Of a stretch of 64,000 nt of DNA, positions 24,619-36,843 are shown piece after piece. Position 1 is the first letter of the stretch. Each line of letters begins with the position of its first letter. The stretch lies in contig JBAJFG010000323.1 in assembly GCA_037903475.1 (NCBI GenBank), forward strand, positions 1 through 64,000, written 5' to 3'. The position numbers were made by a program, and so were the translations under genes. The notes beneath the pieces were generated by a model. It was not told where the DNA came from. It saw only the letters and a program-made list of their open reading frames with translations, and ran no database searches. This DNA comes from Ancylostoma caninum (lineage: Eukaryota > Nematoda > Chromadorea > Rhabditida > Ancylostomatidae).

Positions 24619-26573
24619 TTGATTTTATTTATTATTATTTCGCCAGTTCTCTATGCAATGAGTGATTTCCCTGTGCTATAAAAGTTCATGTATATTGTGG
24701 CGGTATAATAGCAGCTCTCTCGCACGTCTCTCACCAGAAGAAACCGGTTCATCTTTATTTGGTGCCTTGGGAACGGGAGCAAGCGGAGTTGTAGTGATGC
24801 CACGCCCACTGTATTTGCGCTTGATCCATAGCTTTGATATTCAGAGAGAAAAAACTTCACAGGGCAAGGATGAATGCAAGGGTTGTAAATGATGGTTTCG
24901 ACGCCCATTTTCCATATATGGATCGCACTCAGGAATTTTCCTCCCATTTCTGGATTTTCTCCTCATGAACTCTTCAATTAGGTTTGTTCCCCTACTGACT
25001 GACTTTTCCACTTCTCCCAGTTAATTTTCTTCCATCGCCGCGATTGTAGTTACTACTTGGCATCTCGAGAAAGAGTGCGATATCGCACATAGAAGAGCGG
25101 CTTAGCTCTGTTGTTGCTTCTCAACCCTTGCATCATATGAGGAGTTTATAGCAGCTGTCGCGACAATTTAGCGGGATCAACGTCTAAACGACGCATTTTC
25201 CCCCTCGAGTACTGGTGCCAGTGCCGATCGCACCGATGCACCGACGCTAACCTCATCTGCGATATCGCACCACGATTACACAAAACGAAACAATTTTCTT
25301 AGAGATTGGATCGAATGAGTGGTTTGAGTGTTTGGTGACCTTTGTCAACTGTGATAGCTGTGAGACATGCTAGGGCGCAATATCGCATCCACATCATCGT
25401 CAACCGCGATTGCTATGAGACGATTTCGGAGTAGTTATTCGGATACTTCCCAGAGATGAATTATGAGGCGAGATACCACACTTACCTTCCGTTATCATTT
25501 ATTACTCTCAACAGCTGAGCGATATCGCTGATGATGGTGCGATAGGTCGCACTCACGTCATTGCTCAACTCGAGCATCGGGGCACAAATTTTGAACAGAG
25601 GTCAAGATTCTTGTGCAGAATAAACTGCTATGCAGTATTTCAGCTACTGTTCGCTTACTTCAACATGGGAGCGATATCGCACATAGTGGCGTGATATCGC
25701 TGCCATGCTATTCTTTAGCTGGGACACGACAATAAGATTTTGGAGATGCCGCAATACTTGACGGTTAATACAATTAATAAAAAGGCGTGGCTCTTAACCA
25801 CATATCATGATATCGCCGACGGTAACGCAAAATCGCATTCATTTATAATAATTCCTCAATCTTGACATGTCGCAACAAATCGTAGGTAATTGTCGCGATT
25901 TTTCAAAGCAAGAGGTCATGAAACAGTTAAATGAACATGCGCAAATAAACCCCGACCACTCTGCGATATCGCGTCGCACCGCGATTTAAAAAAATAATAG
26001 TTGCATAATGAGTATGATTGAAAGCGATTCTCACCAACAAAGGCGGTGCTGTAATCCCGAGAACTCAGCACTCACTTTTGCGGAAAAGCCACTCCTCTTT
26101 GCCGTAGCCAATCACAGCAGCGCACCGTCCCGCACCGATAGTGGCATGTACGAGTTTTACTGCCGTTAATTACTCATAAGGGTGACGAATGAAAATTTGC
26201 ACAGCACCTTTGCAGTCTCTTGTTTGACGCTCGCGGTATGAAAACAAGCACAATAATGTCTTGAAGGTCCTTGCCCCGTATCAATGTTAAATATGCAACT
26301 GTAGTAAGGCCACGCCCCTTTAGGACAATAACAAGATGGAATCGACAAGCAAATTTATTTTTCCTCACTGGGTTTCGTAATAATTTCACTGCACAATAGA
26401 CCCGTATCACATATCTGATATGAACAATTTCTACAGAACAAAATGGCAAATGTAAAGAAAAATGGAAGTGACAAAGCATGAAAGTATAAACGCTGGCAAT
26501 GCAGTGCGACATGAAATCAACACAGAACAGCAACACTAAGCAACCGAGGGCTATGCACACAGGGCCGCGGCTG
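24619..26573. other. Convergent intergenic region with palindromic GATATCGC cluster
   Basis: It lies between the 3' ends of the arrestin gene (plus) and the polytopic membrane gene (minus). No gene is seen. AATAAA-type signals occur near 25618 and 25783, far from the arrestin stop. The striking content is repeated GCGATATCGC-type palindromes (listed separately). CCACGCCC words occur at 24800 and 26310. Confidence 0.5.
25076..25985. repeat. Cluster of GCGATATCGC palindromes
   Basis: GATATCGC words occur near 25080, 25262, 25516, 25672, 25693, 25810 and 25974, most within the larger palindrome GCGATATCGC. Variants GCAATATCGCAT (about 25378) and GCGATAGGTCGCAC (about 25540) lie between them. 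Spacing is irregular (20-250 bp), so it is not a simple tandem repeat. The same word forms the stem of the palindrome at 7132-7174. Confidence 0.75.
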
Positions 26574-29500
26574 CTATCGCTGATGTTTCAGTAGGCCTGG
26601 GCCCGCGGTGTGCTGCGCATAGCGGAACGATTCACTCTCGACGAATGGTCGCTTGCTGTAGGTGGAGCCGCGTCCCAGTGAGCCGGGCACGACGACGAGG
26701 TTCCAGTCCAAACTCATCTGATCTTGACCGCCAGTGAACAATGAGACGATCGGGCAGATCAATATGCTCATCTGAAGCGAAAAAAATCAGTAATCAATAA
26801 ATTGATTTTTTAAACTCGGCAATGAACTTCAAACAAAGGAAAAGGAGCTATGAAAATAAGCTGATCTGCGAAAAATCCCTAGATTCCAAATGTTACGACC
26901 CAGATGTACAAGAAATTGTTCATTAACTTAATTATTCAACTATTCACTAGCTTATTTGGTTATTTATTAATTTGTTATTACTTACTTACTTATTATACTA
27001 GTAGCATTTATTCAAGTATCAATTACTTGCGTGTCTATTTATTCACTTATTTCTTTAGCTCTCAAAACGTTGCACAAAAAAATGCGCTCCAATGTCACGC
27101 CCCCTTTCGGCCCAACCAATTAGAGGCGTTGCTCCGCCCCTCCGCGCAAGGCGGTGCCACGGCAATCCAATCAGCCAGTTCATTTACCTACACGAGCTAT
27201 TCCATATGGAATTCGACTACATGCCCTCACACTTATTTGCACACAATTAGACTGCTGCTATACTACCCTAGGAGTGTAGCGCTTTTGGTCGCTGCGGCAG
27301 CGCGATCAATGGTTTTGATACGTGTCGATCGTGGACCTGCGAGGGTAGCCATGGGACCAGTGACGGGTCACCCACAATTAATATAGACCAAAATCAGTGT
27401 CGCAGCGCTATATCACATTTTCACAAATTTGAACATAAGGATGAATTGACATTGAAATACTCGAATAATCATTCGAATGCACCAATCGCACAACAGTGGC
27501 ACCGCCCCTTAAATTTTTCTAATGACTCCCACTGCAACAACAGTAAACTGCTGCGGTGAGTTTTGCAGTTCGTAGCGACGTAAATCCTCGAGATTGCTTT
27601 TTTTCTCTCAAGCATATTTCCCCAATATTTTACAAGGTGTAGTCAACCGCAAGCCCCGCCCACTAGAATCAAAATCATATGAAATGGGAAGTGGTCCCAC
27701 AACGATTACACTATGAAATTGATTTACGCAAGTCGATTTTTACGCATACCAATTTTTTTCCAGCAACTCACCACAAAAGCGACGATCGGATGAGAATGCA
27801 AAGGCATTTGAGACGCCATCAGCACCACCTTCTCCATGTTGAATGATCTGAAAAATCCACCAATAACTCAAATTCCGACCATCGGGAACAATTGATCAAG
27901 ACGAACCTTATCACCACAGTAGCATTAGTGACAGCTTCTACAGTACATGTGTTTTTCAGCGTAGGCAAATTATTGTGTGAAGCATAGAGATAAAACAGAG
28001 CCAGGGAGGAGATGGCGGTGACAATCAGTGAAGTCATTGCTCCTAGAAATATAGTAACTAATCTTTGAAGGAAGTTCTTTACAAGCTCGAATCACCTCTT
28101 CAATATTTTGAGGTTCAACTGAAACTCTTTATTTTTAGGAAATTTTTTAAAATTGTTTTTTTTTTGTGAATATGACGATTAGTAACGGGCATAGTCGTCT
28201 TTCTCGTAAAGTAAGGTATCCTATAAAATGAGGTGTTGTTAATGACTTGTAAAACTTTTGTCGTAAAACGTTTGTGCTGTGCAGAACTATCGCACTCAAG
28301 CTTGCCTTCAACGGAAAGTACAGTGCCCAGACGAGTCACTGAGAAAAGGGGTTATCTCATACCTTGGGTATGAACACCTCAGGGTAGCAGCTGGATATAA
28401 CAACGTCAAGTGTGGGTAAATAAGGTGATTAAGGTGATAAGTGACAGTAAAGAGTAAGTTTGGTTACGTCAACACGTTTACCAGGGTAATCTCGATTACG
28501 CATTTAATATAGTAAAACCACTTGACAATAGAATAACAAAATCGAAGGTAAATCAAGACGAGTCGATTCTTTTACCAAAAACAGTAGGAACATTCAAGAA
28601 TGACCAACTTGAAAGACTCAGTTGAAACTACCCCCCCCCCCTCAGAGAGAAAAGGAACAAACAAACCTTTTGAATTACAAAATGGTAAAAAGTATCCACA
28701 CATGAATATTCCACACATCGATGCGCAAATTGTCCTAAAATACAGAGACAATCGTTGCACTCCTTGCATACGTTTCAGAACATGTGAGGAGATAAATTGA
28801 AAAAGAAACATACAACACTTACAATAAGGTGAGCATGATTGTTGGGGTAAGAAAGTCATAGGGGAGCTGGAGGAAGCGAATCGCAGATACGATGGTGACA
28901 GAAATCGCACAGATGAGTAGTAAAATTGACTGGAAAATTAGAAAATATTGACATCGGTCATATTGATTCAAACTTAGGAAAGACTGAAAAAGTAACACTC
29001 CAAGACAATGAGAACAATTACTGATATTAGCATGGTGATCTAGCTTACCTGTAAGCAGCAGAGTTGCTTCATCGAGCCAAGATCCCTTAGGTGCGTCTGA
29101 AACAAAGTCATTAGTCTCTGTAGCATTCTGTCACAGTAGAATGCTCCAAAAAGCGGTTTTCCAGGACCTGAGTCGGCATTCAATATGGGTTACCCAGACT
29201 AAATCTAGCGAGTAGAAGTCATCGTATGAATGAAGAGTAATCTTAAATACAGGGCCCCGACACATCACAGAAAGAATGGGTATTCTCATACTCATGGACA
29301 GGATTATCCATGGGTAGCAGCAGGATGCAAACAATGCCAAGAATGGGTAAGCACATTGATGGGTGCCAAGTAACGTATTTGGGTACCTTAACGCGTTTAA
29401 TGAGTAATCTTAGTGAAGCATGCGGGTCCAAGAATTAAGCAGCTTATGACAAGTGGAACGGTAAAGGTAACAGTGCCGATGTTATCGAAGCTTCACCCAG

Positions 29501-32500
29501 AATAAGTCAAGTATTTTACCCTTGGTAGCAGCTGGATGTAGACAATGTCAAGAATGGGTAAGGTAATCCTATCCATGAGTATGAGATACCCATGCTTTCT
29601 ACCCTGAGGTAGCTAGTGCATATCTCTGACCATGCTCACCCATGAAGAAAGCAATGACGAATACAGGCCCTGGTTTACCCAATATCTGCTAATAATTAGT
29701 AAACACACTTAGCCGCATTTACGTCAAGGTTGGGTATATATGCTTGGTTATACAAGACCGGTAAAACATATTCAAAGCTATGAATCCCCAGGAAGTTTAC
29801 TTGATATGTTCGATAATTCTCGAAGTGGAAGGTCAAGGAAATTTTCACGCTGGAAACCGTGAAATCTACCGCAATCGACTCCTCCCTCAGTTGCACTGGA
29901 GTGCCTGGTACGTTAAAAAACAGCAAGAAATCACAAACCTTCACAAATTCCTCCCAGACGTGCGTTGTAATACACATATACAGCCACTGAATACAAAACG
30001 TGAAGACTGAGAGGAACGAAACGATTACAGCATAAGTCAATGCTGGGTGTGGGACAGTCTGCTGAAAATAGACCAATCAGAAAATTTCAGTACGCTCCAG
30101 GTAAAAATCTCTTTCGATATAAAAACTGTTCTAGGAAATTTATAGTTTTGTTGCTCAGAGAGCTCGAACTATTAGTGCTATTTCCTCTCTGGTTCTGCTT
30201 GAGATAATCGCAGAAAATTGCGAACATCCTAGCCAATTTATCTAAGGAAATGTTCGCAAGCGAGGGAAAAACATATAAGAATGAATGTGCTGAAAATTCT
30301 CAAAAAATCGTGAACTTCTGCCTAAAATGGAATAAAATATGAAGAGACGAGAGGAAAGAGCATTGACAAACTCTATGACTATTCTATCAAATTTTCGAGT
30401 GCGAAACGTCAAATTCGAAAGGGCGTTATGAGCAAGCACCGTGATTAGACCGATGGATAAATTGGCCAATCGTAGAGCTCGACAGTACCACTCTTTCCAC
30501 ACCAAAAAACAGACACAAGATATAGTAGGTACTTGATTTTTTTATGGTTTTTTAAATAATTTTTCTAACTCCGCTAATGTTTCCACAAAATCATCCCATC
30601 CACAGGTGTACTAATCACTGTCGTACTTATACAACATTACATTACATTACATTACAACACGTTTTGGCGTAGTGAATAGATAACTATGAAACAGATCTAG
30701 AGGAAGTAGACTACCATAGCCTCTACTAAACTGTTTTTCCTTGTAAGACACATGTCCCTATTCCGATTGTATCTGAGTAGCTGTTTTAACGTGGAACTAA
30801 CGGAATTTCGCTCGAAAAACAACTTTCCAAACTGCTGCTACAGAAGGCTGTTTCACCGTGAACTCCTTCCAGCCATAGGTAAACATCAGTATGCACATGA
30901 ACTGCTGTGAATACTGTACTACACTGTCTGGATATGAACTTATATGGAATTGTGACCCCATATGACCTTACATCCTAACAATTTCTCCAACAAATGCTTC
31001 TTCTGTACACCTTTTCCACATTTTCCCACATTTCTGCAAACATATCAGAAGCAATCGGGCTGATATCAAGTCATTCGATCTCCCAATGATTGGAACTTCT
31101 TGTATTTCTTGGGGAGAAGAGGTTATTTAGAAGAAAGCTCCCACAATTATAATATTCGTCATGTCGATGTGTCGAACACGCCATTTTTCCATAGAAAAAC
31201 ATTCTAAAGGTGGATTTTGGGAAAAATCATAAGAAACTAGTCCAGTATTTTTTACACATAATTCGTTTTATTTTTTAGGCTTTGAATATTTACAAAAATT
31301 CAAAGATATAAAAATTATTGAGAACAGGAAAACTACTGAAATGCAAAACTACAAATCATGCTTCCCTTTCAATACGCCTATACAATCATTTAAGTTCCAT
31401 TAAGTTTTTGGTAGCTCTTTGCAACATGATATTCGTAGCTCGCAAAAGTCGGGGCGTGGCTTGAGCCTGGGGGGGGGGGGGCGGAGCTTGATCAAATTGA
31501 GAAGATACCAGGGTGTTTCAGTTAAATCTTAATGCACACACTTTTTAGTGCAGTTTCGGTTGAAAAACATGAGTTCATGAAAAAAAGAAGAACGTGAAAT
31601 AAATTTAAACAGTGGAAATCCATAGAAAACCAATCGCATCCGAAAATTCCCGGAAGCTTACCTTAGCAAACTGAAACAGCGTCTGATACGAGAAACTCAA
31701 CGAGCACCTCTTCTCCAGGAACGCATAAAACAAAGAGACGGTGAGGAAAACCAAGATGGACGAGAACAGTTGGAACACTCCGTGGAACGCCAGAGTCAGT
31801 CGCAGTTTGTGCAGCGTAGGAATAGGGAAGTACGCCTGGAAGGATTCTTAAACAATTGAACAGATGAATAATTAAATAAATATTTGTGCAAAGTGCTTGT
31901 ATAGGCTAAAATGTACCTGGTACTGCAAAGGGCTCGACGTCAGTTGGTACAACGATACCACGAAACCAACGCAGAGTGACAGTATGCTGTCGGAAATGGT
32001 GAACTCGTATGGAATTATTGTTCGTAATGACGTCACATCTTTGATTCCGAAGACCAGGAAAACACCGGTGCCAAAGAGTATGCACTAAATCGATGAATAG
32101 AGAAATAAATAAATAAATGAACAAATAGATTGTGCACAAGTCAGAATTGTAATAAAAACTACAGCAAACATATGTAGTACCATTTCGCTTCCATTTATTA
32201 CTCTTTATTACTCAAGTATTCATTATTTCTGTTTCATCTGAATGAGAATGGATAGAAATCAGATAGAAAAAGATATCAACGACAACAAGCGGCATTAGAG
32301 GTGCTTGCTGTTTAATGCATAAGTTTCAGCGTTGTGCACAAATATGTACTCAGCTCTCATCATTTCTGAAACAGACTTTTTCAGGTGCAGGCTTAGGAAA
32401 GGGGATATCTGTCACCTGCCAGGAAGGCCGCAAGTCTATTGGGCACTCTTTTATTTTGGTAGTGTCAAAAAATTGGTGGTGGAGCGCGTAATTATCCAAA

Positions 32501-35500
32501 TGACAGAATACTTATGTAGCAGATCTATAGGCACTCTTTTTCTCTTCACTTTTTTCTTTTTCTTATTTTTTTGCATGAATAATGTCACTTTCATAACTCT
32601 CCCCGAAATAGAAAGAATACACGAAAATACACGGATCTCACATAATTATGGAAAAATCGGAAGGAAAAAAAAAACAACAGTACGAGAGCTTTCCATCGAT
32701 AGAGCTCAATTTGTCACCATTGACGCTTTTTTTACGGATCGCTCGCACCCCGCCCGGAATTTCCAGTCCTCATCGGAGAGGATTGCTCGACAAAAACCCC
32801 GATTTCGAGAGTAATAACAAGAGAAGGTCGCTTAATTGCCACACAAAGCTTTCCCAACGAATAAGTGAGAAAAACTCACAAATATGTTCAGGACAAGAGA
32901 CAGCGTCATGATGCACGAGTATCCAGAGAAAACAACAGCGAAAAGCGGGAAGAAAGCGACGAGGGCTACGCATAGATAGAGCGAGAACAGGGAGACGGAC
33001 GCGAGTAACGATGACGAGTGCAGCAGTACCAGCAGAATACAGATGAAGGTGACGGCGGTTTGCAGGATCGAGAGGACGAGTCGCACTGCAAAAGTCATGA
33101 GATCAGGAAAATGCTTCGAAAAATTCCCCAAAAAATCCAAAAATTGGATGCTCTGTCTCTGAAGAGTTGAGCGATGAAGGCCAATTTTCTGGACTTCCAA
33201 GTCCAAGAACAAAAATGCTTCCTAACTGACGTGTGCTAGACTGAAACCGCAGCTGCGGATAGGCGAACAGACTTGGCGACGGCACGTAGTGAAGAATTCC
33301 AGCCACCGAACAGAAGACCACCACAATAGCCAGCGAGAATCCCAGCTGATAGGCCATGGCTGACGGTCCGCGCATCAGAAGACACCTGGAATAAGAAGAG
33401 CTCAAATCCAACGAATTTATGAAACATCAACTGATCCATAATGTCTCGAAACGCTGGTTTCATCTATTATGGTTCCTGCCAGAAATGGGAAATTCAAAAG
33501 TACCATGGATATTGGCCTCTTGGTGAACAAGCCGTTTTGGGTAAAAATTCACTTTTCAGGAATTCTTTAAGACAGTAAAACCTTTCTCGGGCTGAAATAT
33601 CAATTGGAATAAAAATTTGAAAATGTAGAAAGTTACCCTTGAAATTTCTAACAAATTTCGGTTCATTTCTTTTTAAAGACAGGTCAATTATAATATTGAT
33701 CGGTAGCAAGCTTCATTCACTTGATAAAGTCGGAGAAAAGTGGACCAAAATAGAAGAGAAAGGTAGGCAAAATGTTTCTTAATTTGAAAAAAAAGTGTAA
33801 ACGGAAGGTTGAGAAAGCAAAAGCATAGCTGACCCAGGAATCCTGATCTCGGACTAGAACTGGCCCCGTGTTCTAGATGAACTTGGGATGAAATAGGCAA
33901 CTCAAACGAGGAAGAATGCAGGTAAGGTTGAGAAGGCGAGAACTGTTTCCCAGGCAGTTTCAAACTTTTCTTATCAATGATTGACATGGCTGGTGATAAA
34001 TAAGAATAGTAGTATTCAAGTAATCGTATATGTATATTATTTTTTCAATTAAGTTTCCACGTTTTCTTTTCTTTTTTTTCCAATTTTTAAGTTCTACGAG
34101 AGCCGGTACTCGATGAAGACAGTGGAAATGAATGAGGGATGATCGAAGTGACTCGTCCACTGCAAATAAGCTCCGCTCTTGCAGTTGCAGTTGAGCTCCA
34201 TCCGCTCGATTTTTTAAAGTTATAGAAGGTGGGAGAACTTACTCGAAGACCTAATATAATTAACATAAATATACATACAATATAACGCATAATATGCATA
34301 AATGTGGATGACATAGGAATTGTACGCAAATATCATCGGACAAACGACAAGCTCGCAACTATGGGACATCTCCAGAAAAATCAAGGTTAAATAAGAAATT
34401 CTCTAGCCACGTATTACTAGAAGAACTAACCAGAAGGCGAACGACGGTACCGTCAGCGTGCTCATCGTCAGCGCTGCTCGCCATGCTGAGGAACCTCTGG
34501 TGCCCTGAAACGATCACTATCATGCAATGACTTCATCTGGATGGTGCATGACTGCAGTGACCCTAGTGGAATGCTTTAAAGGCAGAGGGCCACCTCGTTC
34601 TGAATGTTGGATTTACCAACATCTCCTAGACCCTCTCATCATGTTGATCCCTGGGATGTATATCAACAGGCACAGAAGCGACGAAATACCCATTTTTGAA
34701 AGGCACGAACTGGGTAAAAGTTTGGAGCGCGGAGGCAGATCGCTCCAAGCTGTGCTGGCTGCCTGCCACGGCTGCCGCGTCGGTCAACGAGTCTTGGCGT
34801 GTCCAATCGATAAGATCAACGGCTTCACATGTCAATTCGGGTTGGCAAACTGTTACAGACCCCGTCCTGGAAGACGGGTTTATAGACCATTCTGAGACAA
34901 TTTATGTATACCGTTGGAACCATCGCGCCGAGTAGATGCAGAATCTGCTGTTAGCTGAACTACGAAAATGAGGTGGACCCCTGCCTTTAAACCATATTCT
35001 AAGGCATTTGTGGGTCACTTCCCTCGGTAAACCCCTTGAATATTATTTATTAACATTTGTATCAGTTGTAAGAATTGTATGTAAATGAATAACACCAAAA
35101 CTGCCACCTGAATGAACTTCAACATGCAAAAAATGAGGACAGAACATACCAGCCCCTTGTTTCTTTAGCGCTCGATTTCAATGTATTCACGACTTCCGTA
35201 CCCACCATATTCAGATGACCAACGTCATCCATAAGCCCCTTCACTGACCAATAACCCTTCCCTCGTAAGTTTCCTTTAGCTCAACTAGCGAAAACAAGTT
35301 CGCCGTCTCCATTTCGATCATGTCATGGTCATAAGGCAATCGCGGGATGAACGCAGTGAGAACTTGTCCTATCTCGACCATTAAGGAAACGACGGCTATT
35401 CGTAGAGGACAAGATTCAATTGCTCACAACCACCGTACGGTTCACTGCTCGAATGGGAGAATATTAGCGAGGAAAATTAGCCAGAAGCGGAACGGGTGAC

Positions 35501-36804
35501 GGTATGGGTAAGTAACAGGATAATGGACGATACCAGGATACCAGAAACGTCAGTAACGTCGCGTGGAACACCAAATGGCTGGACAAGTTAAAAATTGGCC
35601 GTGAAATGTACGAAAAAAAAACCGCAAAAATATTGAGAAAGTGTTCATTATTACATGGTAAGCGGAGGGATTCAAAAAGTAACCTGGAAATATGGAATGC
35701 ACATCCAGAAAACAGTCGAAATGCGCGTTGAATAGTAGTAGCCACAGCGTGAATACGACTAACGCTGGATCCGAACTGAAGCGTCGATACTCTCCCTCAT
35801 GTTTTTACTCGAATTTCTTCGGCTCATGGATGCACTCTTCGACCAAACAGTGAACCAGTCAATCCTCGAAACAACTGGGAAGCAAAGAACCGCAAAAAGG
35901 CAACACATGCGCTGTAAAAGATCTGCAGGGGAAGTGTCAAATCATTGCAGGGATAAAAATATAAATAGACTACTTGTTTGCTGGAAAAATTATTACAGGT
36001 AGGCAATATGGTTTGTAGGGAAGAGGAGTTCGATAGTCTTCTAGTGCGCTTGCAACCGCCGTGTTGAAAAAATGCAATAACTACGAAGCATAAACGGAGG
36101 ATAAACCGCAATCGCTGAAAGTATTGTCGTCTGCATTCACATCTCACTACGAAAAAAAGCTAAGTTATGGCCTCAACTTCTGCTGCACTTCCCATCGTCA
36201 CATTGCTTAACTACTTAGGTGTAAAACAACGTTGTAAACTGCGTAAACCCCGCCCACCTTCTGATTTTCCTAATATTTTCTGCTCATTCGATAGAGCAAT
36301 TCTCAGCGCATGGAAATATACATTCATACATGCATCTGATCATACAACCAAGTAGTAGCTGGGAAATCCAAAAATGAGTCTCAAACCACGCCCACTTCTA
36401 GTGTAGATCAACATTCCTATGGTGAATTGGTGAAGCTTGTCTAAATCCTGAAGTGTTTTTTTTTGCATGCATATCGAAAATTTGGTCAATTTCGCTGGGT
36501 TCGTTCGGTCAAACCACATCAACCCAAATTTCCCTCAGATCACTTCATCAGCCATTTATAGAAAGCAAATCCACAATGAATCACTCACTATCTAAGCAAA
36601 TTCCGGGGTCTATCTGCATCCAGAGCAGGCATGCACCATTGAAGTTATCCAGGAAAGGTGTATTAACCCCTGACCTTCCCCGTTGCATAAACTTCACTAA
36701 TCGTAAACTGGGGTATGAACACGCTTACCTTGGGAAGTCTCAATGATACATACCAGCCCCATGGTGTTTTATGTTCTGGAAAATATCCTACAGTGTATGA
36801 GAAT

Positions 36805-36843
<39 letters not shown>

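Noticed and set aside
26904..27386. 160-codon plus-strand frame
   Set aside because: It starts in an AT-rich low-complexity stretch inside an intron of the minus-strand gene and has no domain.
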